Assembly (NCBI RefSeq): GCF_001613365.1
Contig: NZ_BDCF01000015.1
Span: forward strand, 102,783 to 166,782
Source: Nocardia xishanensis NBRC 101358
Lineage (GTDB): Bacteria > Actinomycetota > Actinomycetes > Mycobacteriales > Mycobacteriaceae
Direction: 5' to 3'
DNA: 64,000 bases
The stretch's first letter is position 1, and each line of letters begins with the position of its first letter. A program made the position numbers and the translations under genes. The notes below the pieces were generated by a model. It was not told where the DNA came from. It was given only the letters and a program-made list of their open reading frames with translations, and did no database searches. This document shows, piece by piece, positions 36,960-44,929 of the stretch.

Positions 36960-37607
36960 ATGATCAAGGTGTTCCTGGTAGACGACCACCACATCGTGCG
37001 GCGTGGCGTGGCCGACCTGATCGACGCCGAGCCCGATATCGACGTCGTCGGTGAAGCAGGCAGCGTGTCGCAGGCGATGGCTCGTATCCCCGCGCTGCAA
37101 CCGGATGTTGCGGTGCTGGACGTGCGGTTGCCCGACGGCAACGGCATCGAGTTGTGCCGGGAGTTGCTGGACCAGCGGCCGGAGCTGCGCTGCCTGATTC
37201 TCACTTCGTTCACCGACGAGCAAGCCATGCTGGATGCGATCCTCGCCGGGGCCAGCGGTTATGTCGTCAAGGACATCGGAACGACCGATCTCGTCGACGC
37301 GATCCGGGATGTCGGGTCGGGTAAGTCGCTGCTGGACAACCGGGCCGCGGCCGCGTTGATGGCGAAATTGCGTGAAGAGGCCGAAGCCAAGACGGGGCCG
37401 CTGGCTGGGCTCACCGACCAGGAACGTGTCCTGCTGGGTCTGCTCGGTGAGGGACTGACGAACCGGCAAATCGCACAGCGAATGTTCTTGGCGGAGAAGA
37501 CAGTGAAGAACTACGTGTCCCGGCTGCTGACGAAACTCGGCGTGGAACGGCGCACCCAGGCCGCCGTGCTGGCTTCCAAACTGAATACCTCCGACAACCG
37601 GGAGTGA
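36960..37607 (+). CDS. devR: DevR/DosR dormancy response regulator
   Basis: A 215-residue NarL-family regulator closely following mycobacterial DevR. The receiver domain has the acidic pair D8-D9, phosphoacceptor D54 in LDVRLPDG and K104 in VVKD. A linker ([16 protein letters not shown]) joins the C-terminal LuxR HTH ([40 protein letters not shown]). The ATG at 36960 is chosen because GGAGG lies nine bases upstream; an ATG at 36954 is too close. Partner kinase: the DevS at 33692. Targets: the box-bearing genes around it. Confidence 0.95.
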   Translation: MIKVFLVDDHHIVRRGVADLIDAEPDIDVVGEAGSVSQAMARIPALQPDVAVLDVRLPDGNGIELCRELLDQRPELRCLILTSFTDEQAMLDAILAGASGYVVKDIGTTDLVDAIRDVGSGKSLLDNRAAAALMAKLREEAEAKTGPLAGLTDQERVLLGLLGEGLTNRQIAQRMFLAEKTVKNYVSRLLTKLGVERRTQAAVLASKLNTSDNRE

Positions 37608-37840
37608 GACCAGAAAGCGCGCCCGCCGTCGACCTGTGCACGGGGGAATGTTGTTGTTGCGGAGGGTCGAACGGCTCAGGCAGTTTCCGGCATGCACGAC
37701 CTGTCGCCGAACAGCTGGCGGGCTGGCAGGAGAAGTTCCCTGACGTCCAGGTGACTCGCAAAGTCTCCGCCGCAGAGCCGGGTTACAGCTCCGGACGGGT
37801 TTGCCCCGTCATTGGTAATGCGCTTGGAAGGCCCGTGACA

Positions 37841-38707
37841 TCACGCATGGACCGGGAAAAGCGCCTCCGCGAGTGATCGGCGTGTGGTGATCGTCGGCAG
37901 GTCCGCGCCGTCGGGAGCCTGACCGACTCGCAGGACGATCTGGGGGTGCGCGGAGTCGTCGAAGACATCGTGTCGCAGCTGAAGGCGTCTATCGGCGCTG
38001 TCGAGCGGCGCCGAAAGCGGGCAAGTGGCCAGTCCGATGTTGGCCGCGGTCAGCAGCACCGCGCTCATCGCCTCGCCAGCCCGAAGTTGCGCCAAGCGGT
38101 CATCGCCGGGTGTGGCGAGTACCAGCACGTCGGCGTGGTCGGGCCCCGCGGTCACGTCGGGTCCTGGGCCATCAACCGCATAGCCGCCCGCCCAGCGCTG
38201 GGTTGCCGCGCGTGGTTCGAAAGCCCGCCGGTCGCCGCTATGGTCGCGGAGCGGGCGAATCAGTGCACCCATGGCCGAGGCGCGTTCGGTCAACAGCCCG
38301 AGGTATCCCGGTGGGGCGATCCAGTCGCTGTAGTTCCTGCGGTCGCTGTGCCTGCGGGTGATCGCGGCGCTCATCGCGATGTCTTGCTTGGTAGGCCGCC
38401 GCGCCACTGCGGTAACGGCGGCCAAATGGTCCGGATTGTCCGAACTTGGCATCCGATGCACGATCGTGGCCCAACCCAGTGCGGCGAAGGCCACCGACAA
38501 ATGGTGCAGTGCCGCCCCGCAGCCGAGCAGCTCATCACGTTGTCCGCCGCCGGTCACCGGCAGTGATCGTGTCCGATCCAGGTACAGGTGCAGGCCGTCC
38601 GCGGCGATCCGCCAGCGCCATGGCTGGAGGTTGTACCTCGACGGTGCGCGCAGCGCCAGCGCCAAGGCGGTGGCGACGGTGTCGTCGTCCGGTGCGCGGT
38701 CGTCCAT
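37841..38707 (-). CDS. Acg/Rv3131-like putative nitroreductase, internally shortened
   Basis: 288 residues of the Acg-type FMN-binding oxidoreductase family typical of DevR regulons. The N-terminal motif LRAPSRYNLQPWRWRI, the middle motif RRHSDRRNYS and the C-terminal block RLAQLRAGEAMSAVLLTA, then CPLSAPL are all present. Relatives are about 330 residues; this one lacks roughly 40 residues between RPLRDHSGDRRAFE and ADVLVLATPGDD, so part of one subdomain is missing. These proteins appear to sequester or reduce flavin in dormancy. ATG start; a DevR-like box lies 66-80 bp upstream. Confidence 0.8.
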   Translation of the reverse strand: MDDRAPDDDTVATALALALRAPSRYNLQPWRWRIAADGLHLYLDRTRSLPVTGGGQRDELLGCGAALHHLSVAFAALGWATIVHRMPSSDNPDHLAAVTAVARRPTKQDIAMSAAITRRHSDRRNYSDWIAPPGYLGLLTERASAMGALIRPLRDHSGDRRAFEPRAATQRWAGGYAVDGPGPDVTAGPDHADVLVLATPGDDRLAQLRAGEAMSAVLLTAANIGLATCPLSAPLDSADRRLQLRHDVFDDSAHPQIVLRVGQAPDGADLPTITTRRSLAEALFPVHA

Positions 38708-38772
38708 CGGTGTCGTTGCCCTTCGTAGTCGATTGCTTTCCTCCACGATGCCGCGCCGCGGTCGGGGAAGGC

Positions 38773-38787
38773 AGGGCATGAGGACCC
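38773..38787. promoter_or_regulatory. DevR (DosR) box-like site
   Basis: On the minus strand the site is GGGTCCTCATGCCCT, fitting GGGnC-N5-GCCCT. It lies within the inverted repeat CAGGGG...CCCTG, upstream of the Acg-like gene. Confidence 0.55.
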
Positions 38788-39300
38788 CTGATCAGCGGAC
38801 TTCCGATGCTGATTCGACCGGGACTCGACACGTGCATACAGGCGGCATTCGCCGGCCGAATTCACGCCCGCCGCAGCGTGTGACCGTGGCCACTTCCCGT
38901 CTCCCCATCGGCCGTGATCAGGGCGCGGTCGGCCGTCGAGGTGGTCATGCTCACCGGCTGCCGTAGCGGTCGGCGGCGAGTCGGCGTGATCGCCTCGGCG
39001 CCGCAGAACCCGGCATGCGCGCCGACGGCGCCATCGCCGCTGCTGGCATCTCCATTGGCAGCGCCACGCTCTACGACCGACCGACCGACCGACCGACCGA
39101 CCGGCCCGGTCGGCACGTGCGTGGTGACCACACTCTTCAACGCCCGCCGCCGAATCGACTTCGCGAGCACCGCGAGCGCCGAACTCCGCCAGCGCGCTAT
39201 GCTGATCGGCCTGGGCGCCCACAGGCGCCGGACCGAGATCAGAGCCGCCGTAGTTCCGACACTCCCGATCTCCTCGGGATCGTGAGCATCTGGTGGTCGA
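38788..39300. other. Intergenic region, no confident gene
   Basis: Apart from the GACC repeat at 39075 it shows only competing GC-rich frames without ribosome-binding sites. Its position in the dormancy island and partial codon bias suggest an eroded gene, but no family was recognised. Confidence 0.4.
39075..39102 (+). repeat. Tetranucleotide microsatellite (GACC)x7
   Basis: Seven uninterrupted GACC units, flanked by CTAC and GGCCCGG. A tetranucleotide tract can change length by slippage and shift any reading frame that crosses it. It lies in the gap between the Acg-like and flavodoxin genes. Confidence 0.85.
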
Positions 39301-39843
39301 TCACTCGCGGCGACGGCAGATATGGGAAGCGTCGCGCTCGAGTTCGATGTGGGCGAGCTGTTCGCCCCAGCGGCGAGCGCGGTCGAGTTCGCCCGCGGTG
39401 AGCGGACCGGTCATCGCGTCGACCAGGAAGTCGGTGGGCTCACCGATGAGCTGGTAGCCCAGGCCGCGCAGGCGTCGTCCGATGCCGCGCGCCGCCGAGC
39501 CGGGCAGCCGGCGTGGGTGGGCGGCTTTGGTGCCGAACGCCGCCGCGCGGGCACCCTCGGGAACCGGTAGTGCGCTCTCGAGCCATTCGCGGATCCCGGT
39601 TTCCACTGCGACGGGGGCGCTGGTGCGGGTGGCGGCGTCGCGGCGGGTGCGGGGCCGGCTGAGCCCGAACGCGTGGGTCGGGCCGCCGACCACAAGCAGA
39701 TCGACTGTCGGCTCGGGCAATTGGGCCGCAGTGGTGACGTCGACCACCTCCACGGTCGCGTGGATGCCTAGTCCTTGGGCGATCGCTTCGGCGATCGTCG
39801 CGGTGTTGCCGAACATCGACTCGTAGACGACGCGCGCTCTCAT
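39301..39843 (-). CDS. Flavodoxin-domain protein
   Basis: 180 residues with the flavodoxin FMN phosphate loop SMFGNTATIAEAI at about residues 9-21, followed by LLVVGGPTHAFG and a C-terminal segment LRGLGYQLIGEPTDFLVD that completes the fold. It probably carries electrons or senses redox state in the cytosol. Similar flavodoxins occur with Acg-like nitroreductases in actinobacterial DevR regulons. The ATG at 39843 has AAGGAG six bases upstream. A weak DevR box lies 99-113 bp upstream. Confidence 0.85.
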   Translation of the reverse strand: MRARVVYESMFGNTATIAEAIAQGLGIHATVEVVDVTTAAQLPEPTVDLLVVGGPTHAFGLSRPRTRRDAATRTSAPVAVETGIREWLESALPVPEGARAAAFGTKAAHPRRLPGSAARGIGRRLRGLGYQLIGEPTDFLVDAMTGPLTAGELDRARRWGEQLAHIELERDASHICRRRE

Positions 39844-39941
39844 CGGTGTCTCCTTCACGCCTCGGGTTTCGCGGCTTTACCAGAACAGGACGCTACGGCG
39901 GGTGCTGCCCGCCTCGGCAGTGCCGAACCGCCACCCGGCAA

Positions 39942-39956
39942 AGGACTTTCGTCGCC
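39942..39956. promoter_or_regulatory. Weak DevR-box-like site
   Basis: AGGACTTTCGTCGCC shares the GGACTTTCG core of the other boxes but deviates in the second half. It lies between the divergent flavodoxin and Rv1733c-like genes (gap 39844-40191, otherwise empty). Confidence 0.35.
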
Positions 39957-40120
39957 GATCCAGCGGTGCACTACGATGCCGCGCCCGCGGGTCCAGGCAC
40001 TTGGTGTCCGCGAAATCACCGCGGGGCATCGGAAGCCCATCCCAAAGGCCGTGCGCCTCGTTCCGCGTCCAGTCGGCGCCCAGCGAGCAACCTGTCGTCC
40101 CGGCCATGGCGCCGAGGGCA

Positions 40121-40135
40121 GGGTCGCTAGGCCCC
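40121..40135. promoter_or_regulatory. DevR (DosR) box-like site
   Basis: GGGTCGCTAGGCCCC fits GGGnC-N5-GCCCY and is 56-70 bp upstream of the Rv1733c-like ATG. Confidence 0.5.
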
Positions 40136-40191
40136 CGCGCCGAGGACCTTCTTCTCTGCTCATGGATCCTCCCGCGGGTGATGCTCGATCC

Positions 40192-40827
40192 ATGGGCCAC
40201 AGCACCAGGGACAAGCGGACGACGGTGACGCAGTTCGAGTCATTTGCCTGGGACCGCTGTTGGACCGGCGTGGCGCGCCTGTGGGTGCGACGGCCATGGA
40301 ACCCCAGCCCGTTGCTGCGTCCCGGCGACCGGCTCGACATCACGATCCGGGTCTTCGCGGTACTCGCCGGATTGCTCGCCGTACCGATCGCAGGCGCGCT
40401 GGCCACCACCACCTACTCCGATAATGCTCGTCAGATCGTGGCGGAGCGCGAAGTTGTCTCGCGCGTCGAGGCCCTGGTCATCACCGAGCCGGTGCAGACC
40501 GGGCCTTTCCGTTCGGAGGCGAGCGTGCAATGGGTCGCCAACGGCACGGCGGCGAACGCCCGAATCGTGGTGCCGCGCAGCATGTCACGCGGTGATCACT
40601 GCGCCGTCTGGCTGGGCAGCGACGGCGCCCCCACGTCGGAACCGCGCAGCCCCGAGGCCGCAGCGGTGGCCGGGATCGGTGTCGGCGCGGGTGTGCTGGC
40701 CGGTGCCTGGCTGGGGGTCTGGGGACTGGCCGCGGGCACCGGATGGCTGGTGGCGCGACGCCACAGCCGCCATTGGGATACGCGATGGCGGCAAATCAAC
40801 CATCCGGTCAGGAAGGATCGCCGGTGA
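40192..40827 (+). CDS. Rv1733c-like dormancy membrane protein
   Basis: 211 residues. N-terminal WVRRPWNPSPLLRPGDRLD, a first transmembrane helix (IRVFAVLAGLLAVPIAGALA), an extracytoplasmic domain of about 100 residues, a second helix (VAGIGVGAGVLAGAWLGVWG) and a basic C-terminus. This two-helix layout matches Rv1733c, a DevR-regulated membrane antigen of unknown function. ATG at 40192; an in-frame ATG at 40162 is also possible. The box at 40121 supports DevR control. Confidence 0.8.
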   Translation: MGHSTRDKRTTVTQFESFAWDRCWTGVARLWVRRPWNPSPLLRPGDRLDITIRVFAVLAGLLAVPIAGALATTTYSDNARQIVAEREVVSRVEALVITEPVQTGPFRSEASVQWVANGTAANARIVVPRSMSRGDHCAVWLGSDGAPTSEPRSPEAAAVAGIGVGAGVLAGAWLGVWGLAAGTGWLVARRHSRHWDTRWRQINHPVRKDRR

Positions 40828-41068
40828 CGCAGTGCAGTGACGGTGGGCGGCAGTGGTCGATGCCGGCACTGAGCCTGGGCGACACCAGCGAACGCTAGCC
40901 CAAGGTGAAGGTCCATCGTGTCGTGACTGCGACCGGCCCGTGCAATCGTCGGACACCCGATGAGGATCCGCCCAACGAGGTCGCGCGTATTCCACGGTGG
41001 GCGTGCTGTTTTCGCCGCCCTCGATGCGTCCGATGCACTGCGCGACTGGCGTGACCGGCCCGTACCGC

Positions 41069-42088
41069 TCAGGCGACCACGGCCGTACTCACGGCCAGGT
41101 AGACCAGAATCGACAACAAGTCCTGCACGATCGTTGCCAGCGGCCCTGATCCGAAGGCGGGGTCGATACCGAATTTGGCGAATGACCAGGGCAAAACCAT
41201 CGCCACCACAGCCGCCGCCGAGCACGCGGCCAACAGCGACAACGAGACCGCCAGCGACACCGATGCATCGTGCCAGATCAGTAGCGTCACCGGGTAGGTG
41301 ACCGCCGCGATCAGACATCCGATCATCAAGCCCGTCACCGCTTCCCGCCAGAGGATCTTCTCGATGCCGACCCCGACCGAGAGCCCGCGGATGACCAGCG
41401 ACTCGGTCTGGGTTCCGACAGCGTCGGCGAGGTAGACGATGCCGGGAATGAAGAACGCGACCAGGACCTGTCTTTCCAGTTGGGCTTGGAACGCGTCCAC
41501 CATCCCGGCCGCTAGCATCGCACCGGCCAAACCGACCAGCAGCCACGGCAGGCGATGCCACAGTCGACGTCCGATCGGTTCGGTACTTGCCTTCCGCGCA
41601 CCCGCTGTCGAGGTCAAGTAGCCCGACAGGCGCGCGATGTCTTCATCGTGCTCCTCCAGCAACACCGAAAGCAGCCGTTGGGGGGGAATGACCCCGAGCC
41701 ACCGTCGGTCTGCGTCCACGACGGCCAGCCCGGCTTCGTTGTGGCGCAGTGCTTTCCATACCGCCTGCTCCTGATCCTGGTGGCCGGCCACGGTGGGTGG
41801 GTCGGCATCCATCACCGCCGCGACTCGGCAACGCGGGTCGGCGGCGAGCAGGTTCTCGAGGGTGATGATGCCTTCCAGCCGAGGACCATCGCAGACCGCG
41901 ACAACCGCGACGCTGGCGAACCGACGACCCTGCATTCCGGTGAGTACTTGCTCGACAGTGTCGCTGGGCGCGGCGGTCGGGACATCGCGACAGGCGTGCG
42001 CGGCAGCCGTCGTCAGCAGCGCTGCCGCATCTTTTCTCCGGCCCACCGGCATGCCGCGCCTGACCATTGCCGCGCCGTCAGTCCGCAT
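41069..42088 (-). CDS. MgtE-type divalent cation transporter (CBS + membrane domain)
   Basis: 339 residues. Two CBS motifs (about 35-155; AVMDADPPTVAGHQ, then AVVDADRRWLGVIPPQRLL) precede a five-helix membrane domain. Its signature VYLADAVGTQTESLVIRGLS and closing FGSGPLATIVQDLLSILVYL are those of MgtE. The usual N-terminal MgtE_N superhelix is absent, so gating must differ from canonical MgtE. It probably moves Mg2+ or another divalent ion. It is the last gene of a minus-strand cluster starting at 44026 and overlaps the upstream hypothetical by 11 bp. Confidence 0.85.
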   Translation of the reverse strand: MRTDGAAMVRRGMPVGRRKDAAALLTTAAAHACRDVPTAAPSDTVEQVLTGMQGRRFASVAVVAVCDGPRLEGIITLENLLAADPRCRVAAVMDADPPTVAGHQDQEQAVWKALRHNEAGLAVVDADRRWLGVIPPQRLLSVLLEEHDEDIARLSGYLTSTAGARKASTEPIGRRLWHRLPWLLVGLAGAMLAAGMVDAFQAQLERQVLVAFFIPGIVYLADAVGTQTESLVIRGLSVGVGIEKILWREAVTGLMIGCLIAAVTYPVTLLIWHDASVSLAVSLSLLAACSAAAVVAMVLPWSFAKFGIDPAFGSGPLATIVQDLLSILVYLAVSTAVVA

Positions 42089-42428
42089 CGGGGGCAGACA
42101 GCGAATCCACGACCGGACGGCGGGTAGTGACCGCTCGCCGCTCGACGGGCCTTGTCTCGACGAGTGGGCGCGGCTTTTCCACGGCGGGAGGCACCGACGG
42201 CCGGTCGGTGAGGTCGGTGAAGGATGACTGGGGACGAGGTCCGCGAAGCGTATTCATGAATCCTGCTGGTTGGCTCGGTTCCGATGTCTTGATTCGAGTA
42301 TCTGCGCTCGCGGTACGGGCTGATCGAGGCCGGGTGCGGGCACCGGGCCGCCCATTCCGGCGCCGTAGGTCGTCCGCGGGCACCAGCCGGCGCGCGGCTT
42401 TGTGCGCGGCCCATCGCATTGCGGCCAA
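42078..42428 (-). CDS. Hypothetical basic, disordered protein
   Basis: A 116-residue frame rich in Arg, Pro and Thr (QSSFTDLTDRPSVPPAVEKP) with no membrane segment or motif. It overlaps the MgtE-like start by 11 bp and begins 40 bp after the SRPBCC gene, so it fits the gene string. The ribosome-binding site is weak, and a later ATG at 42257 would give a 59-residue form. It could be a linker-like or nucleic-acid-binding protein. Confidence 0.4.
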   Translation of the reverse strand: MAAMRWAAHKAARRLVPADDLRRRNGRPGARTRPRSARTASADTRIKTSEPSQPAGFMNTLRGPRPQSSFTDLTDRPSVPPAVEKPRPLVETRPVERRAVTTRRPVVDSLSAPDAD

Positions 42429-42468
42429 GTGGAGTCGTCGACGCCGATCGGGCGCTTCGAGCGCAGGA

Positions 42469-43188
42469 TCACCGACGAACGTCTCGAGCTGGATCGGTAG
42501 GCGTCGACCAGTCGTCGGTCGGCGACGGCTGGGTGATATCGCCGGCCCGGCCCGGCATGACAGGTGTGCGCTCGGCGCGTTGCTTGATGCCGTGCAACAT
42601 CTTCCGCTCCATCACCAGGCTGCCTGGTTCCATGACGAGAGCGTAGAGGAATTTGCCGAGTGGTGAAGCGGCAGGACGTCGGATGCGGTTCCGGCTGACC
42701 AACCGGGTGCCCTCCGGGGTCCGGTACAGGCCGAACGACCAGATCCAATCGCCGTCGTCGGAGGCGAACACCAATGCGCGGTTGGGCTCGATGATTTGTG
42801 CGCGCATCCGTGGACCGGTGCTGCCGAGCGCGAGCGTGTCTCCCACGGAAAGATCTTGGAATTGCGGCAAAATCGTATTCGCACTGTGCATATCGAGGCC
42901 GAGCAGGTTCTCGATCCAGTCGTACGTGTAAGCGCCCCCGCGTCCCGGCCCGATCTGTATCAGCCATGGCCAGACTGCGGCGGGTTCGGCCGCGACGGTC
43001 ACGGCTCTGGTCGCGAGGAGTTCCGGATGTGGGAGGAATTCGTCGCCGGGCATGGGCCGCGCAACTTCTTCGGCTGTGGCACCCCAGTTCAGGCATTTAC
43101 TTCGCCAGAGCCGGAGATACCCGGTCGCCAGTACGGTCATGACCGCGGCGGCCGCCCCCGCCGCGGCCGCGGTCTTTCGCGCCGCCAT
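42469..43188 (-). CDS. SRPBCC-family protein with N-terminal membrane anchor
   Basis: 239 residues. An Ala-rich N-terminal helix (KTAAAAGAAAAVMTVLATGY) acts as an anchor or signal. It is followed by a START/polyketide-cyclase-like fold: WGATAEEVARPMPGDE, AVTVAAEPAAVWPWLIQIG, GGAYTYDWIENLLGLD, then RLVSRNRIRR. This resembles DUF2867/SRPBCC ligand-binding proteins of actinobacteria. Its ATG overlaps the stop of the 29-residue ORF (TGATG), giving translational coupling. Confidence 0.8.
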   Translation of the reverse strand: MAARKTAAAAGAAAAVMTVLATGYLRLWRSKCLNWGATAEEVARPMPGDEFLPHPELLATRAVTVAAEPAAVWPWLIQIGPGRGGAYTYDWIENLLGLDMHSANTILPQFQDLSVGDTLALGSTGPRMRAQIIEPNRALVFASDDGDWIWSFGLYRTPEGTRLVSRNRIRRPAASPLGKFLYALVMEPGSLVMERKMLHGIKQRAERTPVMPGRAGDITQPSPTDDWSTPTDPARDVRR

Positions 43189-43277
43189 CACGGTTTGCGG
43201 CTCGTCAGATAGGTCGTGATCACGACCATCAGCGCGAAAACAACGGCGATGATCACCGCCGCGACAGGCCAAGTCAT
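43188..43277 (-). CDS. 29-residue single-pass membrane microprotein
   Basis: The sequence begins MTWPVAAVIIAVVFALMVV, followed by ITTYLTSRKP: a short N-terminus, about 20 hydrophobic residues and a basic tail. The ATG has AAAGGA six bases upstream. The stop overlaps the SRPBCC start by one base (TGATG), which indicates co-translation. No homologue is recalled. It may be a membrane partner of the anchored SRPBCC protein. Confidence 0.65.
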   Translation of the reverse strand: MTWPVAAVIIAVVFALMVVITTYLTSRKP

Positions 43278-43304
43278 GGTTGTTCCTTTCCGTTGCCAGG
43301 TGTG

Positions 43305-43754
43305 TCACGCGGGGACCGCGAGGCCAGTCGAACCAGGCGCGCTGTGGCGGGCCCTATGCCGGTGCAGCCGATAGGCCAGGACGCAGACGGCGACTCCGAG
43401 CGCCCCGAAGACCGGCTGCAGCCAGTGAAACTGGCCGATGACGAAGGGTTGGACCACGATCCAACTCACGAGCAGCAGACCGCCGCCGATGCCGACCGGT
43501 GTGGCACGGGAGTCGCATCGCAGCGTCAGTGCGGCGGTAGTCGACATCGGCACGCCGACCAGCAGCGTCAGCATGGCCGCGGCGAAGGCGGGACTCGCGA
43601 ACAGGAGACGGACGCCGGCCTCGTTCCCGAGGCCGGCGCCACCACCGACAAGACCGATCGCTCCTGCGAAAGCGCAAAATGCGGCATACGCCGTCGCGCC
43701 GACCAGTGATGCCCTCAAGGCGCGATCGGTCTGACGTTCACTCAGCGAAGACAT
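43305..43754 (-). CDS. Four-helix membrane protein of unknown function
   Basis: 149 residues with four hydrophobic segments (ASLVGATAYAAFCAFAGAIG; AAAMLTLLVGVP; GGGLLLVSWIVVQPFVIG; VFGALGVAVCVLAYRL) and a basic C-terminus. No family is recognised. The ATG at 43754 lies inside the 3' end of the upstream membrane-protein gene (13-bp overlap), so the two are translationally coupled. It is part of the 44026-41069 cluster, possibly DevR-controlled. Confidence 0.65.
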   Translation of the reverse strand: MSSLSERQTDRALRASLVGATAYAAFCAFAGAIGLVGGGAGLGNEAGVRLLFASPAFAAAMLTLLVGVPMSTTAALTLRCDSRATPVGIGGGLLLVSWIVVQPFVIGQFHWLQPVFGALGVAVCVLAYRLHRHRARHSAPGSTGLAVPA

Positions 43755-44026
43755 GCTTGCTCCCACCGATCGGCGTTCGCCCCAAGGGTCTTCTCGGCGA
43801 GCAGCCTATGGGTGTGCCATCCCGTGCGCAGCAGTGCGACGGCGCCGGCGCAGTAGAGCGCGAGCGCCATATAGACCAGCACGTTGCCGTAATCACGCGT
43901 CCACAGCGGCAATCGAGGAAGTTCGACCACGGCGGCGGCCAGCAAGACACATCCCCCCGCGATGGACGGATGAGCCAATGCTGCGGCGACCGGATCGAAT
44001 GCTGGGCGGTGACGATGCAGGGGCAT
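43742..44026 (-). CDS. Small two-helix membrane protein of unknown function
   Basis: 94 residues with hydrophobic segments AGGCVLLAAAVVELPRL and YGNVLVYMALALYCAGAVAL and a charged tail. It is the first gene of the minus-strand cluster running to the MgtE-like gene. A GGGCC-N5-GCCCT box lies 37-51 bp upstream, consistent with DevR activation of the whole set. Function unknown. Confidence 0.6.
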   Translation of the reverse strand: MPLHRHRPAFDPVAAALAHPSIAGGCVLLAAAVVELPRLPLWTRDYGNVLVYMALALYCAGAVALLRTGWHTHRLLAEKTLGANADRWEQACLR

Positions 44027-44062
44027 GCATCGAGTCTCGCGAAAGCACACGCATCCCCGTGA

Positions 44063-44077
44063 GGGCCGCACTGCCCT
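44063..44077. promoter_or_regulatory. DevR (DosR) box-like site
   Basis: GGGCCGCACTGCCCT fits the GGGnC-N5-GCCCT pattern at the head of the membrane-protein/SRPBCC/MgtE cluster. It is part of the inverted repeat AGGGC/GCCCT. Confidence 0.5.
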
Positions 44078-44249
44078 TCCCGGCGGGACCAACGTACACC
44101 GCTCGGAAGGACCGGGGGCGATCATGTGACGCCGGCTGCCCACACTCCGATCGAACAGCGCTCACGCTCAGTGCGTCGGCTTCCTTACGCAGTGGCTTGC
44201 CGCGCGGTCGACACCCTTGCGCGTGGTCCGCGACCGCTGACGCCGGTGA

Positions 44250-44867
44250 TCACCGATCCGCGGAGGCGGCCTGCGTCTCGACACAGGCGACGGCGGCGTC
44301 GAGCGCCGCCTCCAGCGGTGCGGGTTCGCGCTGAGCCCGGGAGACGAGCATGCCGCCCTCGTAGGCGGTGACGACGACGAGCGCCAAGCGCTCGATATCG
44401 GTGTCCTCGCGCAGTTCTCCCGCATCGCGCATCGCGGTGAGGCCATCGGCCACGGCGGCGGTGAGGCGGCGTAATCCGGCGGCCACCAGTTCGAGGAGTT
44501 CCGGATCGGTATCGGGGATGTCCTCGGCGAACGAGGCCAGCGGACACCCGGTGCGACAGCCGGTCGCGCGCGCCGCCGCGACCACCGCATCCCGCCATGC
44601 GCGCAGATCGTGCAGCGAGCGCATCTCGAGCAGCCACTTGTTGGCGACAACGACCTCCGTACTGGATTGAATGACCGCCGCCAGCAGGTCCCGTTTGTTG
44701 TCGAAGTAGTGATAGAGCTGCGAGGCGCTGACGCCCGCCTCGTGCTGGATCGCCTCCATCGTGGTGCCGTGCGTGCCGTTCGCGAGCATCAGGCGTGCGG
44801 CGGCGTCGACGATCCGGGCGCGGCTACGCAGTCCTTTGGCGGTCAGGGTGTCGGCGGACGCGGGCAT
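44250..44867 (-). CDS. TetR family transcriptional regulator (TetR_C_6-like)
   Basis: 205 residues with the HTH at about 25-65 (TTMEAIQHEAGVSASQLYHY, then FDNKRDLLAAVI). The ligand domain contains GCRTGCPLASFAEDIP, typical of TetR proteins controlling oxidoreductases such as the AcnR/YxaF-like group. ATG start at 44867. It is divergent from the SDR at 44930, with a clear inverted repeat in the 62-bp gap, so it is the likely repressor of that SDR. Confidence 0.85.
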   Translation of the reverse strand: MPASADTLTAKGLRSRARIVDAAARLMLANGTHGTTMEAIQHEAGVSASQLYHYFDNKRDLLAAVIQSSTEVVVANKWLLEMRSLHDLRAWRDAVVAAARATGCRTGCPLASFAEDIPDTDPELLELVAAGLRRLTAAVADGLTAMRDAGELREDTDIERLALVVVTAYEGGMLVSRAQREPAPLEAALDAAVACVETQAASADR

Positions 44868-44903
44868 CGGGGTTCTCCGGACTCGATTTTGGTATTGCCA
44901 TTC

Positions 44904-44923
44904 CATTCTGCGCTCTGAGAATG
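44904..44923. promoter_or_regulatory. Operator between tetR and SDR
   Basis: CATTCTGCGCTCTGAGAATG has perfect 6-bp arms around eight bases. It overlaps the first possible ATG of the SDR (44921), which favours the ATG at 44930 as the true start. Confidence 0.55.
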
Positions 44924-44929
44924 AGAGTA

